A DNA stretch of 64,000 nucleotides from Pleionea sediminis (GTDB taxonomy: Bacteria; Pseudomonadota; Gammaproteobacteria; Enterobacterales; Kangiellaceae), in NCBI RefSeq assembly GCF_007570825.1, contig NZ_SUNB01000001.1:744001-808000 (forward strand), given 5' to 3'. Within the stretch, counting starts at the first letter, position 1. Every line of letters begins with the position of its first letter. A program made the position numbers and the translations under genes. The notes below the pieces were generated by a model. That model did no database searches and was not told where the DNA came from. It saw only the letters and a list, made by a program, of their open reading frames with translations. Below, piece after piece: positions 1 through 9,512 of the stretch.

Positions 1-446
1 AATCCTTTTTTTGACAAAGGAACAACAATAGAAAAAAAAGTGTCGAACGGTGATGCACCTAATGTAGCAGCGACTTCCCTAGGTCGTTTACCGATACTTT
101 GAAAAGTATTCTGTAGAGGCTGAACAACAAAGGGCAAAGAATAAAAAATTGAAGCTATAACAATACCCGAAAATGTAAATGGTAATGTGCCGAGTCCCAG
201 GCTTTGTGTTACTTGACCAACAAAACCATCTGGCGACATTAGCATTAATAAATAGAAACCAATTACCGTGGGGGGCAATACAAGAGGTAAAGCAATAAGC
301 GCTTCAAAAATACTTTTTAATCGACAGGTAGTCGTTGCTAACCACCAGGCAATTGGCGTTCCAATGAGTAACAATAAGACAACAACTGTGACGGCTAATT
401 TTATTGTTAATCCAATAGCGAGCCAATCATCAGGACTGAGCATCAT
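1..446 (-). CDS. modB: Molybdate ABC transporter permease ModB (3' part missing)
   Basis: Inner-membrane permease of the molybdate ABC importer. The reverse strand reads through from an ATG at 446 to the window edge, giving about 148 residues that begin MMLSPDDWLAIGLTIKLAVT and run through hydrophobic segments. Around residues 52-62 it has the ALPLVLPPTVIGF stretch typical of ModB, and near residue 125 the EVAATLGAS (EAA-type) loop that contacts the ATPase. The start overlaps the modA stop as ATGA (443-446), so the two are translationally coupled. modC would be expected beyond the left edge. Family assignment is firm; only the N-terminal part is visible. Confidence 0.9.
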   Translation of the reverse strand, partial: MMLSPDDWLAIGLTIKLAVTVVVLLLLIGTPIAWWLATTTCRLKSIFEALIALPLVLPPTVIGFYLLMLMSPDGFVGQVTQSLGLGTLPFTFSGIVIASIFYSLPFVVQPLQNTFQSIGKRPREVAATLGASPFDTFFSIVVPLSKKG

Positions 447-1234
447 AATGCACTCGCACTTCGATAACCATATTCTTGAATAAACATTTGAACGTCTCTC
501 TTAGCAAGCCACTGCATAAAGTTTATTGCTTGCTGCTTGTTTTTACTCTGAGAAAGAACCGCTCCTTCTTGTTTAATCGGTTGGTAGCGATCTTCTGATA
601 TCAACCAATAATTTTTAGTATCAGCTCCTTGCGAAATCACTTGAGAGAAGGCAACAAACCCACAATCTACATTACCGGTTTTTATAAATTGAAAAGATTG
701 ATTCACGTTTTCACCGAACACCCATTTTGACTCGAGTTTTCTATACAATTTAGCTTGCTCTAAAACCTGTTTTGCAGCGAGGCCATACGGAGCCAACTTA
801 GGATTTGCCATCGCAACTTTATTCACATCCTTTCGATTTAAAAGCGTATCAACCGAATCAGCATTCATTTTCGCCAAATCACACTCAACATTATTACAGT
901 GAAGTTCAGGGCAATAAAGAACGAGCTGACCAACGGCATAAATGCTCCTTGTTTCAGGAATAATCAATTGCTTTTTGTATAGAACCTCTATCTTTTCTTG
1001 ATCGGCGGATAAAAAAATATCGAAAGGTGCGCCATGAATAATTTGTGCCATTAATTTTGCAGATGAACCAGCAATGACTTGTATATTCGCACCATAAATA
1101 TTCTCATATTGAGTTTTCAACTTATGAGTGACCGATTTGAAATTTGAAGCAACCGCAATACGCAATGACTCCGCAGTAAGACTTGCGGGCATACTCGCAA
1201 CAACAATAACGCATAAATAAAAAATGATTTTCAA
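443..1234 (-). CDS. modA: Molybdate-binding periplasmic protein ModA
   Basis: Periplasmic binding protein for molybdate/tungstate that delivers substrate to ModBC. The mature part begins ESLRIAVASNF and shows ModA landmarks: VIAGSSAKLMAQI, APFDIFLSADQEKIEVL and, near the C-terminus, FMQWLAKRDVQMFIQEYG. I prefer a TTG start at 1234: it gives a short basic-hydrophobic signal peptide ending SLTA and a 263-residue protein, normal for ModA. No good ribosome binding site precedes it. The frame stays open to an ATG at 1366, but that start would add 44 residues before the signal sequence and leave only 25 bases to the divergent BCCT gene. The next gene, modB, overlaps by 4 bases. Confidence 0.88.
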   Translation of the reverse strand: MKIIFYLCVIVVASMPASLTAESLRIAVASNFKSVTHKLKTQYENIYGANIQVIAGSSAKLMAQIIHGAPFDIFLSADQEKIEVLYKKQLIIPETRSIYAVGQLVLYCPELHCNNVECDLAKMNADSVDTLLNRKDVNKVAMANPKLAPYGLAAKQVLEQAKLYRKLESKWVFGENVNQSFQFIKTGNVDCGFVAFSQVISQGADTKNYWLISEDRYQPIKQEGAVLSQSKNKQQAINFMQWLAKRDVQMFIQEYGYRSASAL

Positions 1235-1391
1235 AATTAGAACAACTTTTAAGATAAAAAGCCTCGAAATTCGCTTATTTGTACCAACATACCGCGATTT
1301 TTCATTATCGTAAAACAAAAATTTAAGATTGAGTGCTGCAATAAAATCTGAGTTCGGTATACTCATGTTTCACACCAACTCCGGGAGTCCC

Positions 1392-2999
1392 ATGTCGGAA
1401 CAAATTCAAGCAATAAAAGAAAAATACGATACAGATCATGAAGTGGGTGAAGATAATGTTGAGATTTTTGGTCTCGATTTACATAACCCAGTTTTTTTTG
1501 CTTCGGCTGCGCTTGTTTTTATATTCATCTTTGGAACGTTACTCTTCCCGGAAAAAGCAAAATTTATTTTCGATGCATCGAAAAGTTGGTCAATTGACAA
1601 TTTTGATTGGCTATTTATGGTTGGTGCCAATCTCATTGCGATAACTTGCTTAATTCTAATTTTTTTACCTCTTGGCCGCATCCGCATCGGTGGCACAAAA
1701 GCAAAGCCTGAATTTAGCGCAATATCTTGGTTTGCGATGTTATTCGCAGCGGGTATGGGAATCGGTTTGATGTTCTGGAGTGTCGCAGAACCGGTTATCT
1801 ACTACACAGCAACGAGCGGCGCACCGTTAGAAACTTTACCTCGCACCATTGAAGCAGAAAAGATGGCAATGGGTGCGACAATGTTTCATTGGGGCCTTCA
1901 TGCCTGGGGTATTTACGCCATGGTTGGTTTAGCGCTTGGATTTTTTGCATTCAATTTTAATATGCCATTAACGCTGCGTTCCTGCTTCTATCCTATGTTG
2001 GGCGATCATGTGTGGCGCTGGTTCGGCAATTTAATCGATACCGTCGCCGTGATGGCAACTATTTTTGGCTTGGCCACATCTCTAGGATTTGGTGCCAAAC
2101 AAGCGGCGGCCGGTCTGCATTACTTGTTTGGAATATCCCCCGGCATCAGCACACAAGTGGCCATCATTTTTGGAGTCACTCTAGTCGCTGTATTTTCTGT
2201 AGTGAGAGGCGTTAGTCGCGGTGTGAAAATTTTAAGTAACATTAATATGTCATTAGCCGCGTTGCTACTGGTATTTGTTTTCATTACTGGCGCAACGAGT
2301 AGCATCGTTAATGGGATAGGTGCCAACTTAGTTAGCTATTTAGAAAATATCATACCGTTAAGTAACTGGATCGATCGCTCCGATACTGACTTCTACCATG
2401 GCTGGACAGTATTTTATTGGGCTTGGTGGATCTCTTGGTCACCATTTGTCGGAATGTTTATAGCGCGCATTTCAAAAGGCCGTACCGTTCGTGAGTTTTT
2501 GCTTGCTGTTTTAATTGTTCCAACGCTATTGACTCTCGTTTGGATGAGTACTTTTGGTAACTCAGGTATCGAACAAGTTAAAAATAATGTTGGTGAATTA
2601 GTCAATGGCGTTAACGATACCTCGCTTGCTTTATTTCATATGCTCGAAAATTTACCATTTGGGCAAATAACCTCGTTTATCGCTATAGTATTGGTGTTGG
2701 TATTCTTTATCACATCTTCAGATTCAGGCTCATTAGTGATCGACAGCATTACCGCTGGTGGCAAACTGAATGTTCCAATTGCTCAACGCGTTTTTTGGGC
2801 AACAATGGAAGGAATTATTGCGGCAGTACTACTTTTTGGTGGCGGAGACAATGCATTGGGCGCACTGCAAGCCGCAGCAATTACCGCCGGATTACCGTTT
2901 ACAATTGTTCTGCTATTCATTGGTATTAACTTATTGATGGGATTAAGTGCAGAATACAAAATTTTATTGCATGAAGAAGCATTAGAAAGAAAAAATTAG
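1392..2999 (+). CDS. BCCT-family betaine/carnitine/choline transporter
   Basis: Inner-membrane secondary carrier for quaternary amines such as glycine betaine, used in osmoprotection. The 535-residue protein has about 12 membrane segments and the family signature GWTVFYWAWWISWSPFVG near residues 337-354, followed by FIARISKGRTVREF. The AAGMGIGLMFWSVAEP stretch near residue 118 is also diagnostic. The ATG at 1392 has GGGAG a few bases upstream; a longer TTG frame from 1329 is not convincing. The C-terminus stops abruptly at ALERKN, right after a run of six A, and a -1 shift there would add 34 residues (see the 2990-3100 entry). Substrate is not predictable from sequence. Confidence 0.92.
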   Translation: MSEQIQAIKEKYDTDHEVGEDNVEIFGLDLHNPVFFASAALVFIFIFGTLLFPEKAKFIFDASKSWSIDNFDWLFMVGANLIAITCLILIFLPLGRIRIGGTKAKPEFSAISWFAMLFAAGMGIGLMFWSVAEPVIYYTATSGAPLETLPRTIEAEKMAMGATMFHWGLHAWGIYAMVGLALGFFAFNFNMPLTLRSCFYPMLGDHVWRWFGNLIDTVAVMATIFGLATSLGFGAKQAAAGLHYLFGISPGISTQVAIIFGVTLVAVFSVVRGVSRGVKILSNINMSLAALLLVFVFITGATSSIVNGIGANLVSYLENIIPLSNWIDRSDTDFYHGWTVFYWAWWISWSPFVGMFIARISKGRTVREFLLAVLIVPTLLTLVWMSTFGNSGIEQVKNNVGELVNGVNDTSLALFHMLENLPFGQITSFIAIVLVLVFFITSSDSGSLVIDSITAGGKLNVPIAQRVFWATMEGIIAAVLLFGGGDNALGALQAAAITAGLPFTIVLLFIGINLLMGLSAEYKILLHEEALERKN

Positions 3000-3100
3000 T
3001 ACCATCACCACTGTTTCATGCTTCCGAATTTGAATTCAGTGGTGACGAATTAAAGCAAGATCAAAAAAGCAAGTTCAAATCCGCAATCGTCTCGATCTAA
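2990..3100 (+). other. Slippery A-run, stem-loop and -1 frame extension at the end of the BCCT gene
   Basis: The last sense codons read AGA AAA AAT before TAG, so 2990-2996 forms A AAA AAT, a fit to the X XXY YYZ slippery heptamer. Eight bases downstream lies a perfect 9-bp inverted repeat, TCACCACTG (3005-3013) and CAGTGGTGA (3037-3045). In the -1 frame 34 more codons follow, starting LVPSPLFHASEF and ending at TAA 3098-3100. This could be programmed frameshifting, a frameshift mutation or a sequencing error in the homopolymer; the hairpin might simply be a weak terminator. The rest of the gap to 3277 holds a short open stretch in a third frame that I cannot assign. Confidence 0.35.
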
Positions 3101-3277
3101 CTTGCGGTGCAGTCAATGTACTCGATGTTCTTAAAACATTGAGTTATCTACAACAAGCAGTGCTTGAGTTTCAAATACAACCGCCAGGTTGTTGTCACGT
3201 GTATAAAACAGATTTGAAAAAATTCAGTTTACAACTTACTGATAAAATTAAATAAAATAATGGAGGGAGTAATAACC

Positions 3278-5713
3278 ATGAGAAAGCTCAATACTTTGAG
3301 TAAGGCAGTCATTTGTGCTCTGTCGGCCAACATGGCGGTTCATGCACAAGAGGAGTCGAGTGAAACTGAAGTCGATGAATCAAAAATTCCGGTCGTTTAT
3401 GTCACCGCCAGTAAACGAGTACAAAACAATCAAGAAACTCCGATTGCCGTTCAAGCACTCACCATGCAAGAAATCAAAGATCAAAATATTGGTAACTTTG
3501 ATGACTTTGTCCGTTATATGCCGAACATCTCTGTCGGTGGACGTGGCCCCGGTCAAAATGATGTTTTCATCCGAGGAATGGCGATTCAACCGATTACGAC
3601 CATGCTTTCTGGTGCACAGGGAACCATGCCCAACGTTGCACTGTATATTGATGAACAACCCGTCACAGCACCTGGTAGAAATCTTGATGTCTATGCGACA
3701 GACTTACAACGGATTGAGGTTTTACCAGGACCGCAAGGCACATTATTTGGAGCAAGTTCTCAAGCAGGTACAGTAAGGTACATAACTAACAAACCACGTC
3801 AATACGATTTCGAAGCAGGTATAAGCTCAACCATCTCCGATACGCATGGCGGTGAAATGAATAACACCGTCGAAGGTTTTATGAATTTTCCGATAACGGA
3901 AAATTTTGCTGCTCGTCTTGCTTTTTATAATGTGCACCGCGGTGGATACATCGATAATAAACTGGGCGAATTTACTTTAGATCCTGCCGTAAATCCAAAC
4001 GTGGCCGACAGCGTACAAGCATTACCAGCCGACACTACTTTTGAAACCACTCGTAATACAGCGTTAGCCGAAGATGACTTTAACGACAGCTACTACAAAG
4101 GTTATCGTCTCGGTTTAAAATATTGGATCAATGAAGAGTGGGATTTATTAGTACAACATGCACAGCAGGAACTTGGCGCTGATGGTGTTTTCGATTACGA
4201 TCCAGAAGTTGGCGATCTCGCAGTTAGTCGTTTCTTCCCCGATAAATTACGCGATGAATTTAACCAAACTTCTTGGACACTAACCGGAAGAATGGAAGCG
4301 CTCGAATTTATTTATACCGGTGCGTTTTTAGATCGTGAAGTCGAACAATCTATCGACTACACAGGTTACAATAATTCCGGAGCATTTATTCCATTTTATA
4401 CCTGTACTTATGATGCGACACGAGCTTGTTTAGATCCCACTAAAGGATTTAAAGGTTATCAAGAGCATGAGCGCTTCACGAACGAATTCAGAATCGCAAC
4501 GGATCCATTAAAGTCACTTCGTTTTACCGCAGGTATCTTTTTCGATGACCTGGAAATTAAAACGCTTGATGACTATTACTACATGGCCGTTGAAGATCTA
4601 GGATTTTTCCCGAATGCTCCCATCGCTGCAGCAAACAATATCAGTAATGCAACACGTCCTTTGCCGATTGCTTTCTATAACGATATCACGCGAACAGAAG
4701 AGCAAGTCGCATTGTTTGGTGAGGTCGAGTATGACTTCAATGAAGCGTCGACGATTATTTTTGGATTAAGATATTACGATATGGAGTCTGACTTTACTGG
4801 TTCATCCAACTTTGCCAATAACGAAGCTTTTTGGCCCGGCGGTGATTTAACCGTAACCGATGGTGGCGGTGGTCGTGACTACGACGCCAGTGGTGGACAC
4901 ACGGATGAACCTCTAAAAATTGACGATATTATTCCCAAAGTCAGTTTCAAACATCAATTCACTGACGATATTATGTTTTACACAACCTACTCAGAAGGTT
5001 TCCGTCCTGGTGGATTTAACCGAGGTGGTGGTTTACCGTCAGCCAACCCTACTTTCCCCACAGTTGAAGTCACTTACGATACCGATGATGTACAAAACAT
5101 AGAGTTTGGCTGGAAATCCACATTAATGGATGGCTCTTTCCGCTGGAATGGAAACCTGTATTTTATCGAGTGGACTGATATGCAGGTGTCTCGATTTGAT
5201 CCCGTGAACGTATCCATTCTAACCTTTATCGAAAATGCAGCCGATTCTGAAATACGAGGCCTCGAATCCGATTTTGTTTGGCGAATGGACAATCCACTCA
5301 CTCTTTACGGAGCTTTCTCGATCAATCAAACAGAGCTAACCAGTGTTAACGCACAAGTTATTGAAATGGCACCCATCGGCAGTGAATTGCCAATGACACC
5401 AGAATTTCAAGCCAATTTTCGAGCCCAATACGACTTCGAAATCGGTGAATTTTTAGCCAATTGGCAGTTTGGTCTCCAACATGCGAGTAAATCTTATAGT
5501 TCGATCGTTGCCGCAGAGCGAGAACAGCAAGATGCCTATACTCTCACCAATTTTTCGATTGGAATCGAAAAAGATCTTTGGAAAATCAAATTCTTTATCG
5601 ATAACCTGACCGATGAACGAGCCGAGTTATTTATCAATAACTTAGATGACATTCGTCGTATTTCGACCAACCGACCTCGAACAACTGGCATCTCTGTTTC
5701 GTACACTTACTAA
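3278..5713 (+). CDS. TonB-dependent outer-membrane receptor
   Basis: Energised outer-membrane transporter, 811 residues. A signal peptide ends near AVHAQ, followed by the plug: VYVTASKRVQNNQETPIAVQ, then FDDFVRYMPNIS, DVFIRGM and IEVLPGPQGTLFGASSQAGT. The beta-barrel follows and ends ISVSYTY, with the terminal aromatic expected for outer-membrane insertion. The ATG at 3278 is chosen because GGAGGGAG lies 8 bases upstream; an ATG at 3260 precedes that site. Sequence type resembles the orphan iron-complex or polymer receptors common in marine proteobacteria; I see no Fur box here, and the ligand is unknown. The same-strand hydrolase/carbamoyltransferase operon begins 150 bp downstream, after an inverted repeat. 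Confidence 0.9.
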   Translation: MRKLNTLSKAVICALSANMAVHAQEESSETEVDESKIPVVYVTASKRVQNNQETPIAVQALTMQEIKDQNIGNFDDFVRYMPNISVGGRGPGQNDVFIRGMAIQPITTMLSGAQGTMPNVALYIDEQPVTAPGRNLDVYATDLQRIEVLPGPQGTLFGASSQAGTVRYITNKPRQYDFEAGISSTISDTHGGEMNNTVEGFMNFPITENFAARLAFYNVHRGGYIDNKLGEFTLDPAVNPNVADSVQALPADTTFETTRNTALAEDDFNDSYYKGYRLGLKYWINEEWDLLVQHAQQELGADGVFDYDPEVGDLAVSRFFPDKLRDEFNQTSWTLTGRMEALEFIYTGAFLDREVEQSIDYTGYNNSGAFIPFYTCTYDATRACLDPTKGFKGYQEHERFTNEFRIATDPLKSLRFTAGIFFDDLEIKTLDDYYYMAVEDLGFFPNAPIAAANNISNATRPLPIAFYNDITRTEEQVALFGEVEYDFNEASTIIFGLRYYDMESDFTGSSNFANNEAFWPGGDLTVTDGGGGRDYDASGGHTDEPLKIDDIIPKVSFKHQFTDDIMFYTTYSEGFRPGGFNRGGGLPSANPTFPTVEVTYDTDDVQNIEFGWKSTLMDGSFRWNGNLYFIEWTDMQVSRFDPVNVSILTFIENAADSEIRGLESDFVWRMDNPLTLYGAFSINQTELTSVNAQVIEMAPIGSELPMTPEFQANFRAQYDFEIGEFLANWQFGLQHASKSYSSIVAAEREQQDAYTLTNFSIGIEKDLWKIKFFIDNLTDERAELFINNLDDIRRISTNRPRTTGISVSYTY

Positions 5714-5727
5714 CCAATTCTATACCC

Positions 5728-5753
5728 GCGGACTCTTCCAAAGAGGAGTCCGC
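5728..5753 (+). terminator. Inverted repeat after the TonB receptor gene, likely terminator
   Basis: GCGGACTC (5728-5735) and GAGTCCGC (5746-5753) are perfect 8-base arms around a 10-base loop, 15 bases after the receptor stop codon. No clear T run follows, so termination strength is uncertain. Confidence 0.5.
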
Positions 5754-5864
5754 CGCTCTCTCAACTTACTATCTTTTACCGATTAGGGTATCATCGACTG
5801 ATAATAAAAATATCAGTAAGACGGCCTATTGGGCACGGCTGTACTTAGTTTTTGAGGGGTATCA

Positions 5865-7628
5865 ATGACGTCGAAATCGACCGATTCTAAGCGAAAGTTT
5901 TCGTTCTATCTGATTTTGCTCGCGCTACCATTTTTGATCTTGTTGTTGCTCGAAATGGGTTTGCGACTGTTCAGCTATGGGCATGATTATCCGTTATTTG
6001 TTCCTGTCGAGTCGCATGACCAATATCTACAAGTTAATCCTCAAATACTCAATCGATATTTCAGCAACAAAAGTCAAACACCGCCTATTTCTCCCGATCC
6101 CTTTATATTTCTGAAAGATAAACCGCAAGATAGTTTTCGAATTATTGTTCAAGGCGGTTCCACAGCTGCGGGATTTCCTCTAGGTCAGGACAGCTCTATC
6201 GCAGGAATGATTAGACAACGATTAAAACGCCTGTTTCCCGATAAAAACATTGAAGTCATTTCAACCGCAATGGCTGCAGTTAATAGTTACACATTACTCG
6301 ACTTTACCGATGAAATTACTCAAATAACTCCCGACCTTGTTCTAATTTACGCGGGTCACAATGAATTCTTGGGTATTATGGGAGCCGGCTCGGTGTTTGC
6401 CTCAAAAGGAGGTCGTCCAGCCACATTAATGTTTTTAAAACTGAAAGAACTGCGCTTGTTTCAACTCATGCAACAAGTCATCGGCTTTTTTCAAAGTGAC
6501 AATCAAACAGAGACTGAAGGAAGTTCTTCCGCAGAGTCAACCGGCAAGCGCAACATTATGGCTCAAGTTGCCTCGGGTAAAAAAATTCCAATCAACAGTG
6601 ATACATTTAACCAAGGCTTGGAACAGTTTTCGGGTAATCTGGATTTGATACTCAAAGTTTATCAAGAGAAAGGAATTCCTGTTTACATCAGCACATTAGT
6701 AAGTAATGAAAAAGATCAGCGACCATTTGCTTCATCAACAGAAAAAGACAATGCCGACTCTTTTTTTGCTGAAGCTAAACAACTAGAGCAATCAGAAAAT
6801 TATCAACAAGCTAAAGACAATTATATAAAAGCGATTGATCATGACTTACTTCGTTTTCGAGCTCCCAGCCAATTTAATGAAATCATAAGAAATAAAGCGA
6901 GTCGCTCTGGTGTGACTCTCGTCGATGCCGAAGAAGTTTTACGCAACGATACGCTAAATGGAATTATTGGCCATGCACATATGTACGAGCATCTTCACCC
7001 AACAGCTCGAGGATACTTTTTATTGGCAGAAAGCTTTGCCCAAACAATTGTAGAAAATCAAATTATCGCAACTAACCCTAAAAACTTTTCGTCACGTGAT
7101 GCTTGGTATGACATTCCTGTCACCAATGTCGAAAAAATAATGGCTGATTTTAACATTCGCTCTCTGACATCAGACTTTCCGTTTACCGATAGCCCACAAG
7201 CGGTTGAGTTTGGTCCTATCAATTCTTTCGAGAAGAAAATGGCTTACCAATTAATGAATGGTGCCGATTGGCTAGAAACTCATCGAGCACTATTGCAGCA
7301 TTACTACGAAGCGCGCCAAGACAAGAAAGCTGCAAAAGTGGCCGCGAAGATGGCTGATCGATATCCTCATTTTGCCGACCTCGCTTTTGTTGCTGGTGAA
7401 ATATATTTTCAAAACAGAGAGTCAGAGATGGCTTTGTATTATCACCGCAAAGCCATTGAGTTAGCTCCTAAAAATACTGAATATTTAATGAAAGCCGCAA
7501 TGACTTTCTTTGCCAACAACATGCCCGAGAAAACACTCGATATGCTAAATCGAGTTCTCGAAATAGAGCCCGATAACAATAAAGCCGCGATGCAAAAAAA
7601 TCGGTTGCTTGAAGTAATGAAACGATAA
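5865..7628 (+). CDS. Membrane-anchored SGNH/GDSL hydrolase with C-terminal TPR region
   Basis: Predicted esterase/acyl- or acetyl-hydrolase, 587 residues, anchored by one N-terminal membrane helix (about residues 12-34) with the catalytic part probably periplasmic. SGNH blocks are visible: GGST with nucleophile Ser99, the AGHNEF block at 163-168 (Asn166), and EHLHP with His378 and acidic Glu375. Residues about 470-587 look like tetratricopeptide repeats (for example AAKMADRYPHFADLAFVAGE and the last PEKTLDMLNRVLEIEPDNNK). The stop is 2 bases before the carbamoyltransferase ATG, so they are one operon. In other bacteria this hydrolase type occurs beside NodU-like carbamoyltransferase and SxtJ genes, which suggests action on the same modified molecule; the substrate is unknown. 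Confidence 0.85.
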   Translation: MTSKSTDSKRKFSFYLILLALPFLILLLLEMGLRLFSYGHDYPLFVPVESHDQYLQVNPQILNRYFSNKSQTPPISPDPFIFLKDKPQDSFRIIVQGGSTAAGFPLGQDSSIAGMIRQRLKRLFPDKNIEVISTAMAAVNSYTLLDFTDEITQITPDLVLIYAGHNEFLGIMGAGSVFASKGGRPATLMFLKLKELRLFQLMQQVIGFFQSDNQTETEGSSSAESTGKRNIMAQVASGKKIPINSDTFNQGLEQFSGNLDLILKVYQEKGIPVYISTLVSNEKDQRPFASSTEKDNADSFFAEAKQLEQSENYQQAKDNYIKAIDHDLLRFRAPSQFNEIIRNKASRSGVTLVDAEEVLRNDTLNGIIGHAHMYEHLHPTARGYFLLAESFAQTIVENQIIATNPKNFSSRDAWYDIPVTNVEKIMADFNIRSLTSDFPFTDSPQAVEFGPINSFEKKMAYQLMNGADWLETHRALLQHYYEARQDKKAAKVAAKMADRYPHFADLAFVAGEIYFQNRESEMALYYHRKAIELAPKNTEYLMKAAMTFFANNMPEKTLDMLNRVLEIEPDNNKAAMQKNRLLEVMKR

Positions 7629-7630
7629 CG

Positions 7631-9499
7631 ATGAAGAAAATATTGGGGATTGCCGCTTATTATCATGACAGTGCGGCAGCATTAATTGAAGGTGAAAACA
7701 TAATTGCAGCGGCTCAAGAAGAACGCTTTAGCCGAGTTAAACACGATCCGGCATTTCCGAAAAAAGCCATTCAATTTTGTCTCGAGCAAGGTCAATGCAA
7801 ACTAGAAGAGTTAGATGCTGTCGTATTTTACGACAAACCCATGTTAAAGTTTGAGCGACTACTCGAAACTTACCTTGCTCATGCCCCCTTTGGCTTACGC
7901 TCCTTTTTCAGAGCTATGCCCGTTTGGCTCAAAGAGAAGCTTTTTTTAAAGTCGATATTAAAAAAAGAACTTCAAGCGCTCTGTTCAAATACCAAGGAAC
8001 CAACAAAATTACCGCAACTTCTTTTTACACAACACCATCAAGCGCACGCGGCATCCGCTTTTTATCCCAGTCCATTTGAAGAGGCCGCCGTATTGTGTCT
8101 CGATGGCGTTGGCGAATGGGCAACAACAACCATCTGGCACGGAAAAAAGAATCAGCTCACTCCGCTTATGGAAATTAATTTCCCTCATTCTCTGGGATTA
8201 TTGTATTCCGCTTTTACTTATTATTGTGGATTTAAAGTAAATTCTGGTGAATATAAACTCATGGGACTCGCTCCTTATGGAACTCCCAAATATGTCGACA
8301 CCATTTATCAACACCTTATTAGTGTCAAATCCGACGGTAGTTTCCAACTAAATATGAAATATTTTGATTACCCTGTTGGCTCAGTTATGACGAGTAAAGC
8401 TTTTAACTCTCTGTTTGGCGGCCCACCACGACAGTCAGAGTCGGAATTAACACAAAAAGAAATGGACCTTGCAGCCTCCATTCAACAAGTCATTGAAGAA
8501 GTCGTTTTAAAAATTGCGGCTTTTGCGCAACAAGAAACCGGAAGTCAATATTTATGTTTGGCCGGTGGTGTCGCGTTAAACTGTGTTGCTAATGGTCGCT
8601 TACTACGCGAAGGACCTTTCCAGTCGATTTGGGTACAACCCGCGTCGGGAGACGCAGGAGGCTCCATTGGTGCCGCAATGACAGCAGCCTATCAATACTT
8701 TAATCTGCAAAAAACATCGGCGCAAAGCGCAGATAAAGACAAACTTGCTGCTCCAGCGGATAAAATGAAAGGCGCTTACCTAGGTCCGGAATATTCAACA
8801 TCAGACATACAAACATTATTGCAAAAAGAAGAGATTCCATTTCAACAGTTCAATGAAGAGCAACTCAATAAAACAACCGCAAACTTAATTGCCAACGGCA
8901 AAGTTATTGGCTGGTTTCAAGGAAAGATGGAGTTTGGACCTCGCGCACTGGGTAATCGTTCGATACTGGGAGATCCAAGAAACACGGCAATGCAGTCCAT
9001 TATGAATTTAAAAATAAAGCAGCGAGAATCTTTTCGCCCTTTCGCTCCAGCAGTGCTGGCAGAAGATGCACAACTCTATTTCGAACAATCTCATTCGAGT
9101 CCTTATATGCTTTTAGTTTCTCACATAAACAAAGCACTACGACTTAAACCAGAAGAAAAAGATATCGGTCATCAAGAAATAAACCAGGCTCGCTCGAATT
9201 TACCCGCGATAACGCATTTAGATTATTCAGCGCGAGTGCAAACGGTACATCAATCATTAAATCCTAAGTTTTACAATTTACTGAAAGCATTTAAAGACGT
9301 TTCCGGCGTGGGTGTTTTGATTAATACATCGTTTAATGTTCGAGGAGAACCTCCTGTGTGCTCTCCAAAAGATGCGCTAACTTGTTTTCTGGCAACTGAA
9401 ATGGATTACCTGGTATTAAATGATGTCCTTATCGATAAAGCTAAGATTAACGCTGAGCAAATTGTTCAAGCAAAACAGCAAAAATTTGAGCTCGACTGA
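7631..9499 (+). CDS. NodU/CmcH-family O-carbamoyltransferase
   Basis: Transfers a carbamoyl group from carbamoyl phosphate, via a carbamoyl-adenylate, to a hydroxyl of a sugar or natural product. The 622-residue length is normal. The N-terminal Kae1-like domain carries YYHDSAAAL (9-17), EERFSRVKHD, and HHQAHAASAFYPS near residue 136. The C-terminal YrdC-like domain carries EFGPRALGNRSILGDPRN near 434-451, SFRPFAPAVL near 460, and NTSFNVRGEPP near 566. It lies 2 bases after the SGNH hydrolase gene and 13 bases before the SxtJ-like gene. Family assignment is firm; the acceptor is not known, and no sugar-nucleotide pathway lies in the window to hint at it. Confidence 0.93.
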   Translation: MKKILGIAAYYHDSAAALIEGENIIAAAQEERFSRVKHDPAFPKKAIQFCLEQGQCKLEELDAVVFYDKPMLKFERLLETYLAHAPFGLRSFFRAMPVWLKEKLFLKSILKKELQALCSNTKEPTKLPQLLFTQHHQAHAASAFYPSPFEEAAVLCLDGVGEWATTTIWHGKKNQLTPLMEINFPHSLGLLYSAFTYYCGFKVNSGEYKLMGLAPYGTPKYVDTIYQHLISVKSDGSFQLNMKYFDYPVGSVMTSKAFNSLFGGPPRQSESELTQKEMDLAASIQQVIEEVVLKIAAFAQQETGSQYLCLAGGVALNCVANGRLLREGPFQSIWVQPASGDAGGSIGAAMTAAYQYFNLQKTSAQSADKDKLAAPADKMKGAYLGPEYSTSDIQTLLQKEEIPFQQFNEEQLNKTTANLIANGKVIGWFQGKMEFGPRALGNRSILGDPRNTAMQSIMNLKIKQRESFRPFAPAVLAEDAQLYFEQSHSSPYMLLVSHINKALRLKPEEKDIGHQEINQARSNLPAITHLDYSARVQTVHQSLNPKFYNLLKAFKDVSGVGVLINTSFNVRGEPPVCSPKDALTCFLATEMDYLVLNDVLIDKAKINAEQIVQAKQQKFELD

Positions 9500-9512
9500 T
9501 GGTGAATGAATC

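Noticed and set aside
3101-3256. Short gene in the gap between the BCCT carrier and the TonB receptor
   Set aside because: An open stretch exists in one forward frame but has no start codon with a ribosome site and matches no family I recognise.
3315-3776. 153-residue frame inside the TonB receptor gene
   Set aside because: Shadow frame fully inside a well supported gene, with no family features.
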